DNA of 64,000 nucleotides from positions 1,054,001 to 1,118,000 of the forward strand of contig NZ_PGFA01000001.1 of NCBI RefSeq assembly GCF_002797555.1, written 5' to 3'. Every line of letters starts with the position of its first letter. Position 1 is the first letter of the stretch. The translations under genes and the position numbers were made by a program. The notes below the pieces were generated by a model. The model searched no databases. It saw only the letters and a program-made list of their open reading frames with translations, and had not been told where the DNA came from. Positions 44,738-52,570 of the stretch are shown in pieces. Source of the stretch: Hymenobacter chitinivorans DSM 11115. GTDB lineage: Bacteria; Bacteroidota; Bacteroidia; Cytophagales; Hymenobacteraceae.

Positions 44738-45838
44738 CTAGCCGGCTTGCCCAGCGTAGAATTGCCGGCGGGTCTGAATCAGCAGGTCCACGGCCAGTTG
44801 CTTGTCGGGGGCCTCGGGCAGGGTGGAGGCGGCAAAGGCGGCTTCGACCTGCTGCACCAGGGTTTCGGCCTCGGCTACCAGGGCCTCGTACTCAAACTCG
44901 CCGCGGCGGATTTGGAGCAGAAAGTCCCGGTCGGGGCGGCGCACGTGGAGCTGGCCGGTAGTAGCAATTTCGAGGGCCGTGCGCAGCAGCCGAAACACGT
45001 GGAGCATGTTTTTGGCGTCGTAGTTTTTGCCGTGCTGCACCGTGTTTTCGTAGCGCTCCACGTTGCGGCGGCCCACCCAGTCCCAGTATTCCTTGTACAC
45101 GCGGCAGTAAGTGGAGTAGCCGTTGCGGTTGAACGACAAATACGCCTCCGGCACTTCGCCTTTGGGCACAGCCGAGAGCAGCACGTCGTTGGAGGTTTCC
45201 GCGTCCTTGACCAAGCCCCGGTAACCGAGCGTGGGCACGGCGGCCGGATCCACGAACAGGGCGTACAGATCCGTCAGGTGGGGCACGTTGGCCAGCCCGC
45301 ACTGCTCGGCCGTGTAGCCTTGGCGAGCTAGCCACTTGTCGGCCGGCAGGGCCCCGGCGCCCACCGTCACGTAGCAGAAATCCAGCACCGACTTACGGGC
45401 CGGCGGCTCGGGGTTGTTGATTTTCTTATTGAGCCCCTTGGCTTTGCGAATCTGGGCTACGGCGTACTCGGCAAAGGTTTGGCGGCAGAGCTTGGATAGA
45501 AACTGGGCGGGCCGAAACGCCCGGAACAGCGGGTGCTCAAACCGGACGCAGTCGGTGGGCGTGCCCAGGATTTCCAGGGCCGTGGGGTTATTTTTGAGCA
45601 GCAGCTCCACGAACCGACGCAGCTCGTAAAACACCTCGTCGTTGGTCGGGTTGGCCACCTGCGGCACGTAGTCCAGGCCGTAGTACAGGGCCTCGGGCAA
45701 CACGAAGACGCCCTTCAAATCGGTGTCGGAGTGGGGTAAATCGGTGCCGTAGGCCCGGCTGCCGCTCACGGCTTCGAAGAGGATAAGCCCGTGCTGGCGC
45801 AGGTAGTCGATGCTCAGGCTGGTGTCGCTCGGAGTCAT
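44738..45838 (-). CDS. Nucleotidyltransferase of the RlaP/YcgL type (polymerase-beta fold)
   Basis: A 366-residue cytoplasmic nucleotidyltransferase. The active-site motif is FEAVSGSRAYGTDLPHSDTD, with GS and DxD metal ligands at about residues 22-36. A long helical C-terminal part follows. The layout matches the COG3541/RlaP family, whose name reflects its association with RNA ligases. It is 22 bp downstream of a shorter paralogue (45861) and follows Pnkp, so it probably takes part in RNA-end processing. ATG 45838 (MTPSDTSLSIDYL) is the start; the frame extends upstream without similarity. Confidence 0.82.
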   Translation of the reverse strand: MTPSDTSLSIDYLRQHGLILFEAVSGSRAYGTDLPHSDTDLKGVFVLPEALYYGLDYVPQVANPTNDEVFYELRRFVELLLKNNPTALEILGTPTDCVRFEHPLFRAFRPAQFLSKLCRQTFAEYAVAQIRKAKGLNKKINNPEPPARKSVLDFCYVTVGAGALPADKWLARQGYTAEQCGLANVPHLTDLYALFVDPAAVPTLGYRGLVKDAETSNDVLLSAVPKGEVPEAYLSFNRNGYSTYCRVYKEYWDWVGRRNVERYENTVQHGKNYDAKNMLHVFRLLRTALEIATTGQLHVRRPDRDFLLQIRRGEFEYEALVAEAETLVQQVEAAFAASTLPEAPDKQLAVDLLIQTRRQFYAGQAG

Positions 45839-45860
45839 AAGAAAGCAAAAGGGAAAAGCG

Positions 45861-46631
45861 CTAGACGGGAAAAGAGTCGGCCAGCAGCTGGTGGAATACC
45901 GCGTTGAGCTGGGGCGTCGGGTCGGGGCCGGTGGGCACGGGCAGCGCATCGCGGGCGGCCTGGCCGGCGGCATATTCCTGCGCCAGAAACTCGACCAGCG
46001 CCGCCGGGCGGGGCACGGTCATTTTTTCGGTAGCCTGGGCTTTGCGGATTAGCAGTTCGTCTATTTCTAGATTCAAAGCCGTGGGCAGTTCGTCCCGCAG
46101 CAGGGCAAACTCCATCGGCGGCAGCGCGTGGCGGGTGCGAATCCAGCGGGCGGCCAGGGACGAGCGTAGGGCGTAAAACAACCGCTTGAGCCGCACTTCT
46201 TCCCCGGTCAGGTCCGTTTCCAACCCCCGGCGCACCAGGCCCAGGTAGTGGTGCAGGCCGGCCCGCAGGTTGAATGTGCCCGCCAGCAGCGGCTGCAGCA
46301 GCGGCCGAAACTCGGGTGCCGCGTGGTACACCGTCGGCGACTGGAGCCATTCAAACAACGCCGCGTTGGAGGCGCGCAGCAGCTTCAGGGTTTTGCGCAA
46401 ATCCCAGCCACCCAAATCCAGCTCCGCATCCACGGGGAAGTTGAGCGTATCGGGCCCTTCGTCGAGCGTAAGATACCAGCTGGGCCGCCGCACGTAGATA
46501 AAGCGCACGTCGTAGTCGGAATCGGGGGAGGGGAAGCCCCAGGCCCGGCTGCCCGACTCGCAGGCGTACAGAATGCGGATGTCGTGGTCCGCCTCAAGCC
46601 GGGTAAGAGCAGCGGCAATGCGGGTCTGCAT
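45861..46631 (-). CDS. Nucleotidyltransferase of the RlaP/YcgL type, short paralogue
   Basis: A 256-residue nucleotidyltransferase with active-site motif ACESGSRAWGFPSPDSDYDV (GS...DxD at about 25-39). It is shorter than and diverged from the neighbour at 44738. The ATG at 46631-46629 overlaps the end of a palindromic element by one base. The open frame reaches 46712 through the element, but those 27 residues (for example NYQLTTTNQQLT) are repeat-encoded and probably not translated. It lies between Pnkp and the longer paralogue in one run of minus-strand genes, so RNA repair is its likely context. Confidence 0.83.
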   Translation of the reverse strand: MQTRIAAALTRLEADHDIRILYACESGSRAWGFPSPDSDYDVRFIYVRRPSWYLTLDEGPDTLNFPVDAELDLGGWDLRKTLKLLRASNAALFEWLQSPTVYHAAPEFRPLLQPLLAGTFNLRAGLHHYLGLVRRGLETDLTGEEVRLKRLFYALRSSLAARWIRTRHALPPMEFALLRDELPTALNLEIDELLIRKAQATEKMTVPRPAALVEFLAQEYAAGQAARDALPVPTGPDPTPQLNAVFHQLLADSFPV

Positions 46632-46715
46632 AGTTAGTTGTTGGTTGGTAGTTGTCAGTTGGTAGTTCGTGCTGACGGCTGTTTCTGACAACTGACAACC
46701 AATAACTAACAACTA
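46631..46715. repeat. Palindromic element filling the pnkp / nucleotidyltransferase gap
   Basis: Right arm 46685-46715 and left arm about 46631-46665 are inverted repeats of the TAGTTGTTAG family with small indels. Read on the minus strand, its first three bases are the TAG stop of pnkp (46715-46713), and its last base is the A of the next ATG. The whole spacer is the element. Confidence 0.85.
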
Positions 46716-49367
46716 TAAACGGGGGTCGACGGCTTCACTTTCCAGGGCCAGCACCCCGAATACGCACTGGTGCACGGCCCGCAGCGGCTGCCCGGCCACA
46801 AACCGCTCCAGGCCTTCCACACCCAGGGTAAACTCGCGCAAAGCCAGGTTGCGCTTGGCTTTCACGCCCCGCTCGCGCAGGCGCTCCAGGTTGCCGGGTA
46901 GCAAATAATCCGGGCCGTAGATAATGCGCAGGTACTCGCGGCCCCGGCACTTGAGGGCCGGCTGCACCAGGGTTTTGCCCTCGGGAATAAAGTCGTAGGG
47001 CTTCACCACCATGCCTTCCCCGCCGGCCGCCGTCAGGTCGGTCCACCACTGGGTAGCGGCTTCCACGTCGGCAATGTCGGCCAGATGAACTACCCGGTAG
47101 GGCGTGGCCCGCAGCAGACTTTCGTCGGCCTGACTTAGGGCGCGTAGGGTTTCCATGTGCCAGGCGTGGTCTTTGTCGAAGTAGGTTTTGCCTTCAGTGG
47201 CCAGCAGGTGAAACGGGGCCAGGCGCAAATCCGCCAGGCTTTCCACCGGCCAGCAGTAGCGGCGGTAGGCTTCGGCGTAGTGCTGGGCGGCGGTTTGGCG
47301 GGCCGTGGTCCGGGCCAGCAGGGCTTCCACGCCGTCGAGGCCCCGGGTGGCGGCTTGGGTGAGCACCGCAGCAGCTTCGGGCAGGGCGGCGGTGGCGGCG
47401 GCAGCCACGGCGGCGTACTGGTTTTTGATCAGCTCCTGGGCCTTGGCCGACCACGGCAGCAGCTCGGCATCAAGGCAGAGCCAGTCGGTCTGGAACCGTT
47501 CCCAGAAGCCGGCCGTCGTCAGGGCCTGCTGCAGTTTGGTCAGGAAGGCCGCTTCCAGGGCCGGGTCGTTGAAGAAGTTGCGGCCGGTGCGGGTGTACAC
47601 CTTGCCGGGGCCTTCGCCCACTACGCCGAAGCGGCGCCGGGCCGCGTCCTCGCTCTGGGCCAAAACCACCACCACGCGGCTGCCCATGTGCTTTTCCTCG
47701 CACACCACCCGGCTCAGGCCCTGGCGGCGGAAGTAGTCGAAGGCTTCGGCCGGGTGCTCCAGCAAGTCGGGCAGGGCACTGGTTTCCGAAGGGCTCATCG
47801 TGGGCGGCAAATACAGCAGCCATTTCGGGTTCAGGGCAAAGCGCGACATGACCTCCAGGGCCGCCGTGGCGTTTTCCTCCCGAATCGTCACCGACGGCAG
47901 CAAACGGGTTTTAATGATCTGCTTGCCCAGCACGTCGGTGATGTCGAGCAAATCGTCGTGCTGCTGCTGGGCGGTCAGGCCATTAGTTGTTCGTTGTTGG
48001 TTGTTCGTTGTTAGGTCGTTCTGCTGGTTTCCGTTGTCACTAACAACTGACAACTGAGAACTAACAACCAACGGCCGCACCGGCTCACAGTACACCTGGG
48101 CGGCGGGCACGGCCACCAACTCCCGCTCGGGGTAGCGCAGGGCGGTGAGGCGGCCGCCGAATACGCAGCCGGTGTCAACGTCGATGGTGTTGTTGAGCCA
48201 TTCGGGGTCGGGCACGGGCGTGTGGCCGTAGACCACCGTGGCCCGGCCGCGGTACTCGGAGGCCCAGTTGTAGCGCACCGGCAGGCCGAACTCGTCGATT
48301 TCACCAGTGGTTTCGCCAAACAGGGCAAAGGCCCGCACGGCGCCCGAGCCCCGGCCCTGCATTTCTTCGCGCATGCCGGCGTGGGCCACCACCAGCTTGC
48401 CGCCATCCAGCACGTAATGACTCACCAGCCCGTCCAGAAACTGCCGCACTTGGCTCTTAAACGTATCGGATTCCAGGCTTAGCTGGGCCACCGTTTCGGC
48501 GAAGCCGTGCTTGTCATTAACCTGCTTGCCGTTGAGGTAGCGCAGCAGCTTAATGTCGTGGTTGCCGGGCACGCACAGGGCCTGCCCGCCCTGCACCATG
48601 CTCATGACCAGGCGCAGTACCTGCGGCGAAGCCGGGCCCCGGTCCACCAAATCACCCAGGAACAGCGCGCGCCGGCCTTCGGGCGCCGTTACGCGCAGGC
48701 CCAGGTCGCGGGCGTCCAGCGCGGGCTCGGTTTCCACGGCGTAGCCCAGCTTTTCGAGTAGTAGCAGCAGCTCGTCGTAGCAGCCGTGGACGTCGCCGAT
48801 GATGTCGAAGGGGCCGGTATCCTGCTTGCGGTTACTGTAGAGCGGGTCGCGCACGATGGTTTGCACGGCGTCCACTTCCTCGGGGCCGCGCAAGTGGAAA
48901 ATGTGGCGGAAACCTTCCTGCTTGAGCGTTTTGAGGCTACGGCGCAGCTGCTGCCGCTGCTGGGGCACCACGTGGCGGCCCATGTGCTGCCGCTCGGCCC
49001 GGGCCCGGTTGCGGTCCTCAGCTACCCGGTCGGGCACGTCGAGGATGATGGCCGTGGGCAGCACGTGGTAGTCGCGGGCCATCTGGACCAGAGTTTTGCG
49101 GGCTTCGGGCTGCACGTTGGTGGCATCGACCACCGTGAGCAGGCCGCGCTTGAGGCGTAAGCCCACCAGGTAGTGCAGCAGGGCAAAGGCATCGGGCGTG
49201 GCGGCCTGGTCGTTTTCGTCGTCGGCCACCAGCTCCCGGCACTGGTCCGACGACACGATTTCGGAGCTGCGGAACAGGCGGCGGGCAAAGGTGGACTTAC
49301 CCGCCCCGGACGTGCCGATGAGCAACACTAGGGAGAGTTCGGGCAGCTTAAGATTCGTGTAGGGCAT
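46713..49367 (-). CDS. pnkp: Polynucleotide kinase-phosphatase, RNA repair (Pnkp)
   Basis: An 884-residue three-module RNA end-healing and sealing enzyme. Residues about 1-170 are a 5'-OH kinase with P-loop GTSGAGKST (18-26). Residues about 185-425 are a calcineurin-like 2',3' phosphatase with GDVHGCYDEL (191-200), GDLVDRGP and GNHD. Residues about 465-884 are a ligase-like adenylyltransferase with nucleophile Lys at about 559 in EEKHMGS. A 29-residue peptide (about 432-462) encoded by a palindromic repeat is inserted exactly between phosphatase and adenylyltransferase modules; without it the length equals that of known bacterial Pnkp (about 850-870). The ligase module needs Hen1, encoded upstream. 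Start ATG 49367. Confidence 0.95.
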   Translation of the reverse strand: MPYTNLKLPELSLVLLIGTSGAGKSTFARRLFRSSEIVSSDQCRELVADDENDQAATPDAFALLHYLVGLRLKRGLLTVVDATNVQPEARKTLVQMARDYHVLPTAIILDVPDRVAEDRNRARAERQHMGRHVVPQQRQQLRRSLKTLKQEGFRHIFHLRGPEEVDAVQTIVRDPLYSNRKQDTGPFDIIGDVHGCYDELLLLLEKLGYAVETEPALDARDLGLRVTAPEGRRALFLGDLVDRGPASPQVLRLVMSMVQGGQALCVPGNHDIKLLRYLNGKQVNDKHGFAETVAQLSLESDTFKSQVRQFLDGLVSHYVLDGGKLVVAHAGMREEMQGRGSGAVRAFALFGETTGEIDEFGLPVRYNWASEYRGRATVVYGHTPVPDPEWLNNTIDVDTGCVFGGRLTALRYPERELVAVPAAQVYCEPVRPLVVSSQLSVVSDNGNQQNDLTTNNQQRTTNGLTAQQQHDDLLDITDVLGKQIIKTRLLPSVTIREENATAALEVMSRFALNPKWLLYLPPTMSPSETSALPDLLEHPAEAFDYFRRQGLSRVVCEEKHMGSRVVVVLAQSEDAARRRFGVVGEGPGKVYTRTGRNFFNDPALEAAFLTKLQQALTTAGFWERFQTDWLCLDAELLPWSAKAQELIKNQYAAVAAAATAALPEAAAVLTQAATRGLDGVEALLARTTARQTAAQHYAEAYRRYCWPVESLADLRLAPFHLLATEGKTYFDKDHAWHMETLRALSQADESLLRATPYRVVHLADIADVEAATQWWTDLTAAGGEGMVVKPYDFIPEGKTLVQPALKCRGREYLRIIYGPDYLLPGNLERLRERGVKAKRNLALREFTLGVEGLERFVAGQPLRAVHQCVFGVLALESEAVDPRL
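47984..48070. repeat. Full palindromic element inserted in frame in pnkp
   Basis: Arms of 31 bp at 47984-48014 and 48040-48070 surround a 25-nt loop. The total is 87 bp, or 29 codons. Its coding-strand product includes SSQLSVVS and NDLTTNNQQRTT, nearly the same as the ddl copy. It occupies the inter-domain linker. Confidence 0.92.
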
Positions 49368-49488
49368 AAATAGGGAAAGTCATAAGGCTGAAAAGTCGGC
49401 TGTCAACTTAGATTCAGCGAGAAGACTAATAATGGTTCAGAATGAGGTATTTACCGCGGGTGTGGTTGTAAAAAGGCCTTAGCGAAGA

Positions 49489-49604
49489 AGGTCGTCCTAC
49501 TGAGCGTAGCGCAGCGGAGTCGAAGTATCTCTACCGCCTTGGTAATCAAATTACTGTGGCAACGAAGCGGTAGAGATGCTTCGGCAAGCTCAGCATGACG
49601 TTCT
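49489..49604. repeat. Hairpin repeat of the CATGACGTT / GAAGCATCTC family
   Basis: Left arm about 49489-49538 and right arm 49567-49604 are inverted repeats; the right arm holds GCGGTAGAGATGCTTCGGCA and CATGACGTTCT. It lies between hen1 and pnkp, which are on the same strand, and is related to the element at 5306. Confidence 0.8.
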
Positions 49605-49629
49605 AAAGTACCTTAGTATGCTAGATTCC

Positions 49630-51084
49630 TTACCGCTCAAACACGGCCAGCTGCGAAGGTGCCCCGACTTCCGCCGCTTCCGGCCCCAGGGGCTCGATGC
49701 GCACCCGGTAGCCATTACGTTCGGCCACGCCCATGGCCCAGGCCAGAAACTGCGCCCGGCTCCACTCGAAGCGGTGGTCGGAGTGGCGGAAGTCGCCGGC
49801 CGAGAGCTGCTCGTAGCGCTGGTTGTAGTCGGCGTTGGGCGTGGTCACGAGCACGGCCCCGGGCTGGGCGCGGGCAAACACCACTTGCTCGAAGGCCGCC
49901 AGCCGGTTTTCGTCGAGGTGCTCGATGACTTCGACCACGGCCGCCGCGTCGTAGCCGGTCAGGCGCGGGTCGTGGTAGAGCACCGAGCCTTGCGCCAGGG
50001 TGAGCCGCTCGCGCTGCCGCGGGGGCATTTCGGCCACGTGCAGCCGCTCGTGGGCCCGCTGCAGCTCCCGCATCGACACGTCCATGGCCAGGATGTGCTC
50101 CACCTGCGGGAGCCGGAGCAGGCGGCGCACCAGCTTGCCTTCCCCGCAGCCCAGGTCCAGCACGCGCTTGGCACCCAGGCGGCGGATTTCCTCGGCCACC
50201 CGGTCGAGGCGCACGTCGTGGAGCTTCTGCTTTTCGGCGGCCGGCTCGGCGTGGTCCGGTCCGGCCGGTTCAGTGCTGCCCGCAACGTCCTCCGCTGCGG
50301 AATCCGGCGGCAGAACGGCTTCCAGGGAGTCGTCCGAGGCGGCTTCGTCGCCGGCCAGCAGGCGCTCCAACGTTGGGTTGACGTACTCGGCCAGGTTGCG
50401 CAGGTAGCGGCGGGTGATGAACTCTCGGTCGGGGTGCTGGGGCAGCCAGGCCGCGCCCCGGTGCAGCAGCTTTTCAGCCTCCTGGGCGTTTACCCAGTAG
50501 TGCTTGTCGTTGTCGAGCACCGGAATCAGCACGTAGAGGTGGCTCAGCAGGTCGCGCAGGCGCAGGGCCGGGTGGCGCAGGTGCAGGGTGAAATAGCGGC
50601 TGTGGCCCCACTCCGGCACCGTCGGGTCCAGCACGTGGGCCGCGGTTTCGACTTCGTAGCCCAGGGGCGCAAACAGGCGGACGAGCTGCTCGGCGCTGGC
50701 GGCGGGCATCACGGCCACGGTGGCTTGCAGGGGCAGCAGCACCTCGGGCAGCTCGGGGCGGTCCTTGCAGGTGCCGTTCATGGCCGTGTTGAAGGCCTTG
50801 ATCAGGGCCGCACTCAGAAAGGACGAAGCCACGTAGGGCCGGTCGTTGACGTACTGTTCCAGGGCAAATCCTTCGCCGGCCGGGCCGCGGTGGTTGCGCA
50901 CCAACGCCACGGGGTCAATATCGAGCAGCACGGCGGCCGTACACCGCTCGGCGGTGGCTTCGGGATAGAAAATATGGACCTGGCCGCCGGCTACCTCCAG
51001 GGTTTGCAGGCGGGCCGGGTTCTTGTGCAAGAGGTAGCCCAAATCGGTGGCGGGCTGGTGGGTAGTGGTAATGGTAAGCAGCAT
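49630..51084 (-). CDS. hen1: 3'-terminal RNA ribose 2'-O-methyltransferase Hen1
   Basis: A 484-residue RNA methyltransferase that marks the 3' end at a break before Pnkp seals it, protecting against repeated cleavage. The N-terminal half (about 1-240) is the domain that activates the Pnkp ligase module. A Pro/Ala/Glu-rich linker at about 245-285 follows. The C-terminal methyltransferase has SAM motif VLDLGCGEG and the Hen1-specific metal site EVIEHLDE, with the later His in HSDHRFEWSR. Gene order on the minus strand is hen1, then (262 bp later, with a hairpin repeat) pnkp, then two nucleotidyltransferases. A cytoplasmic RNA-repair complex is expected. Confidence 0.96.
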   Translation of the reverse strand: MLLTITTTHQPATDLGYLLHKNPARLQTLEVAGGQVHIFYPEATAERCTAAVLLDIDPVALVRNHRGPAGEGFALEQYVNDRPYVASSFLSAALIKAFNTAMNGTCKDRPELPEVLLPLQATVAVMPAASAEQLVRLFAPLGYEVETAAHVLDPTVPEWGHSRYFTLHLRHPALRLRDLLSHLYVLIPVLDNDKHYWVNAQEAEKLLHRGAAWLPQHPDREFITRRYLRNLAEYVNPTLERLLAGDEAASDDSLEAVLPPDSAAEDVAGSTEPAGPDHAEPAAEKQKLHDVRLDRVAEEIRRLGAKRVLDLGCGEGKLVRRLLRLPQVEHILAMDVSMRELQRAHERLHVAEMPPRQRERLTLAQGSVLYHDPRLTGYDAAAVVEVIEHLDENRLAAFEQVVFARAQPGAVLVTTPNADYNQRYEQLSAGDFRHSDHRFEWSRAQFLAWAMGVAERNGYRVRIEPLGPEAAEVGAPSQLAVFER

Positions 51085-51214
51085 CGGGGGCGGATAAAGC
51101 AGAAAGAATCAGGCTGTAACCAAAGGTAGGCGGCCGGGCCGGAAAACCACGGCAATAGTTGACCCGGCAAATCAGGCCGGGCCATGAACGAACGGGGGAG
51201 CTTTTTCGGCCCCC

Positions 51215-52093
51215 TTACTCGCCGCCGTGGGCGGGCTGGGGCCGACTGGTCGTCAGGGTAGCACCCGCGCTGGCCACCACGATAAAGAGCACGGCCAGCC
51301 ATTGGGCCAAGGTTAGCTTTTCGCCCAGCAGCAGCCAGCCCGACACGGCCGCGGCCACCGGCTCCAGGCTCATCAGAATGCTGAACGTGCGGGTGGGCAT
51401 GGTGCGCAGGGCCTGCATTTCCAGTGAAAAGGGCAGCACGCTGGAAAACAAGGCCAGCAGACCCGCCAGCAGCAGCAAATACGGCGTCAGGGCCAGCAGG
51501 CCGCCGCTGGCCACCCCAAACGGCAGCACCGGCAGCGCCGCGAAAAGCATGCCCACGGCCACCGCCACCGGACCCGGTAGCGCCGCGGCCGTGCGTTGTC
51601 CCAGCACGATATACACTGCCCACAGGCCGCCCGCGGCCAGCGCCAGGCCCATGCCCAGCAAGTCGATGCCCTGCCCCGACCAGGGCGCAATCAGGGCAAT
51701 GCCCGCTGCGGCCAGCACCACCCACACGAAGTCGAACCAGCGGCGGGCCCCAACCAGGGCCAGACTCAGCGGCCCGATAAACTCGAGCGTAACGGCCAGG
51801 CCCAGCGGAATCCGGGCCAGCGACTCGTAGAACAGAAAGTTCATCGTGCCCAGGGCCAGGCCGTAGGGCGCTACCACCCGCCACTGCGCGGCCTGCAGCT
51901 GCCCCAGCCGGGGCCGCACCGTGACCAGCAGAATCAGGGCCGACAAGCCGATGCGCAGGCTGGTCGTGGCGGCCGGGCCGAGCACCGGAAACAGACCTTT
52001 GGCAATGGCGGCCCCGGCCTGCACGCTCACAATGGCAAGCAGCACGGCGGGCAGGGGGGGCAGGGTAAAGCGCGGAGTCGGAGTATCGTTCAT
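51215..52093 (-). CDS. EamA family transporter, RhtA-like
   Basis: A 292-residue inner-membrane protein with ten hydrophobic segments in two EamA repeats. The segment IPLGLAVTLEFIGPLSLAL is typical of RhtA, the threonine/homoserine exporter, so export of amino acids is plausible. It is upstream of hen1 on the same strand (130-bp gap), but no functional link to RNA repair is apparent. Confidence 0.9.
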   Translation of the reverse strand: MNDTPTPRFTLPPLPAVLLAIVSVQAGAAIAKGLFPVLGPAATTSLRIGLSALILLVTVRPRLGQLQAAQWRVVAPYGLALGTMNFLFYESLARIPLGLAVTLEFIGPLSLALVGARRWFDFVWVVLAAAGIALIAPWSGQGIDLLGMGLALAAGGLWAVYIVLGQRTAAALPGPVAVAVGMLFAALPVLPFGVASGGLLALTPYLLLLAGLLALFSSVLPFSLEMQALRTMPTRTFSILMSLEPVAAAVSGWLLLGEKLTLAQWLAVLFIVVASAGATLTTSRPQPAHGGE

Positions 52094-52177
52094 GCAGGGG
52101 GGCGGCCGCCGCTGATGCCGGCGGCCGCGGCTGCAAAAGTGGCTAATCCCCGGCCGCCAACCCAGCCCGGGGCGGCG

Positions 52178-52555
52178 CTATTTCACGATGAGCCGGCCCC
52201 GTAGCATGCCCATGCCGCAGGTAAACTCGAACTCGCCGGCCCGCTGGGGCAGCAATTCTATCAGCGTCGTCCGGAAGGCGGGCAGCTCGCGGCGGATGCT
52301 GAAATCGGGCAGCAGCAGCTCTTCGGAGCAGCTGTTTTCCTCGGCCCGATAGAAGCTAAGCTGCACGGGCTGGCCCCGCTCCACCTCAATCACCTCCGGC
52401 GAGTAGCCGCCCTTGACGGTAATGGCGACTTGCTGCACGCCGCCCGCGGTAGAGGCAGCGGCGGCCGTTTGCCGGGCCGAAAAGAAGAAGTACCAGATGA
52501 CAAACGCGGCCAGGCCCAGCCCGCCCAGCGTCACGAAAATTTCGGCAGTATCCAT
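52178..52555 (-). CDS. Membrane-anchored cupredoxin-domain protein
   Basis: A 125-residue protein with one N-terminal membrane segment (about residues 7-26) and a C-terminal cupredoxin-1-like domain (about 40-125). Candidate copper ligands are Cys in ENSCSEE and Cys/Met in FTCGMGM. It lies 15 bp downstream of the copper ATPase gene and is likely cotranscribed. A role in periplasmic copper handling is inferred from domain and context. Confidence 0.85.
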   Translation of the reverse strand: MDTAEIFVTLGGLGLAAFVIWYFFFSARQTAAAASTAGGVQQVAITVKGGYSPEVIEVERGQPVQLSFYRAEENSCSEELLLPDFSIRRELPAFRTTLIELLPQRAGEFEFTCGMGMLRGRLIVK

Positions 52556-52570
52556 CAGAAGTTACAAAGC

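Noticed and set aside
46632..46712. N-terminal extension of the short nucleotidyltransferase
   Set aside because: The residues come from the palindromic element, and the ATG at 46631 directly precedes conserved sequence.
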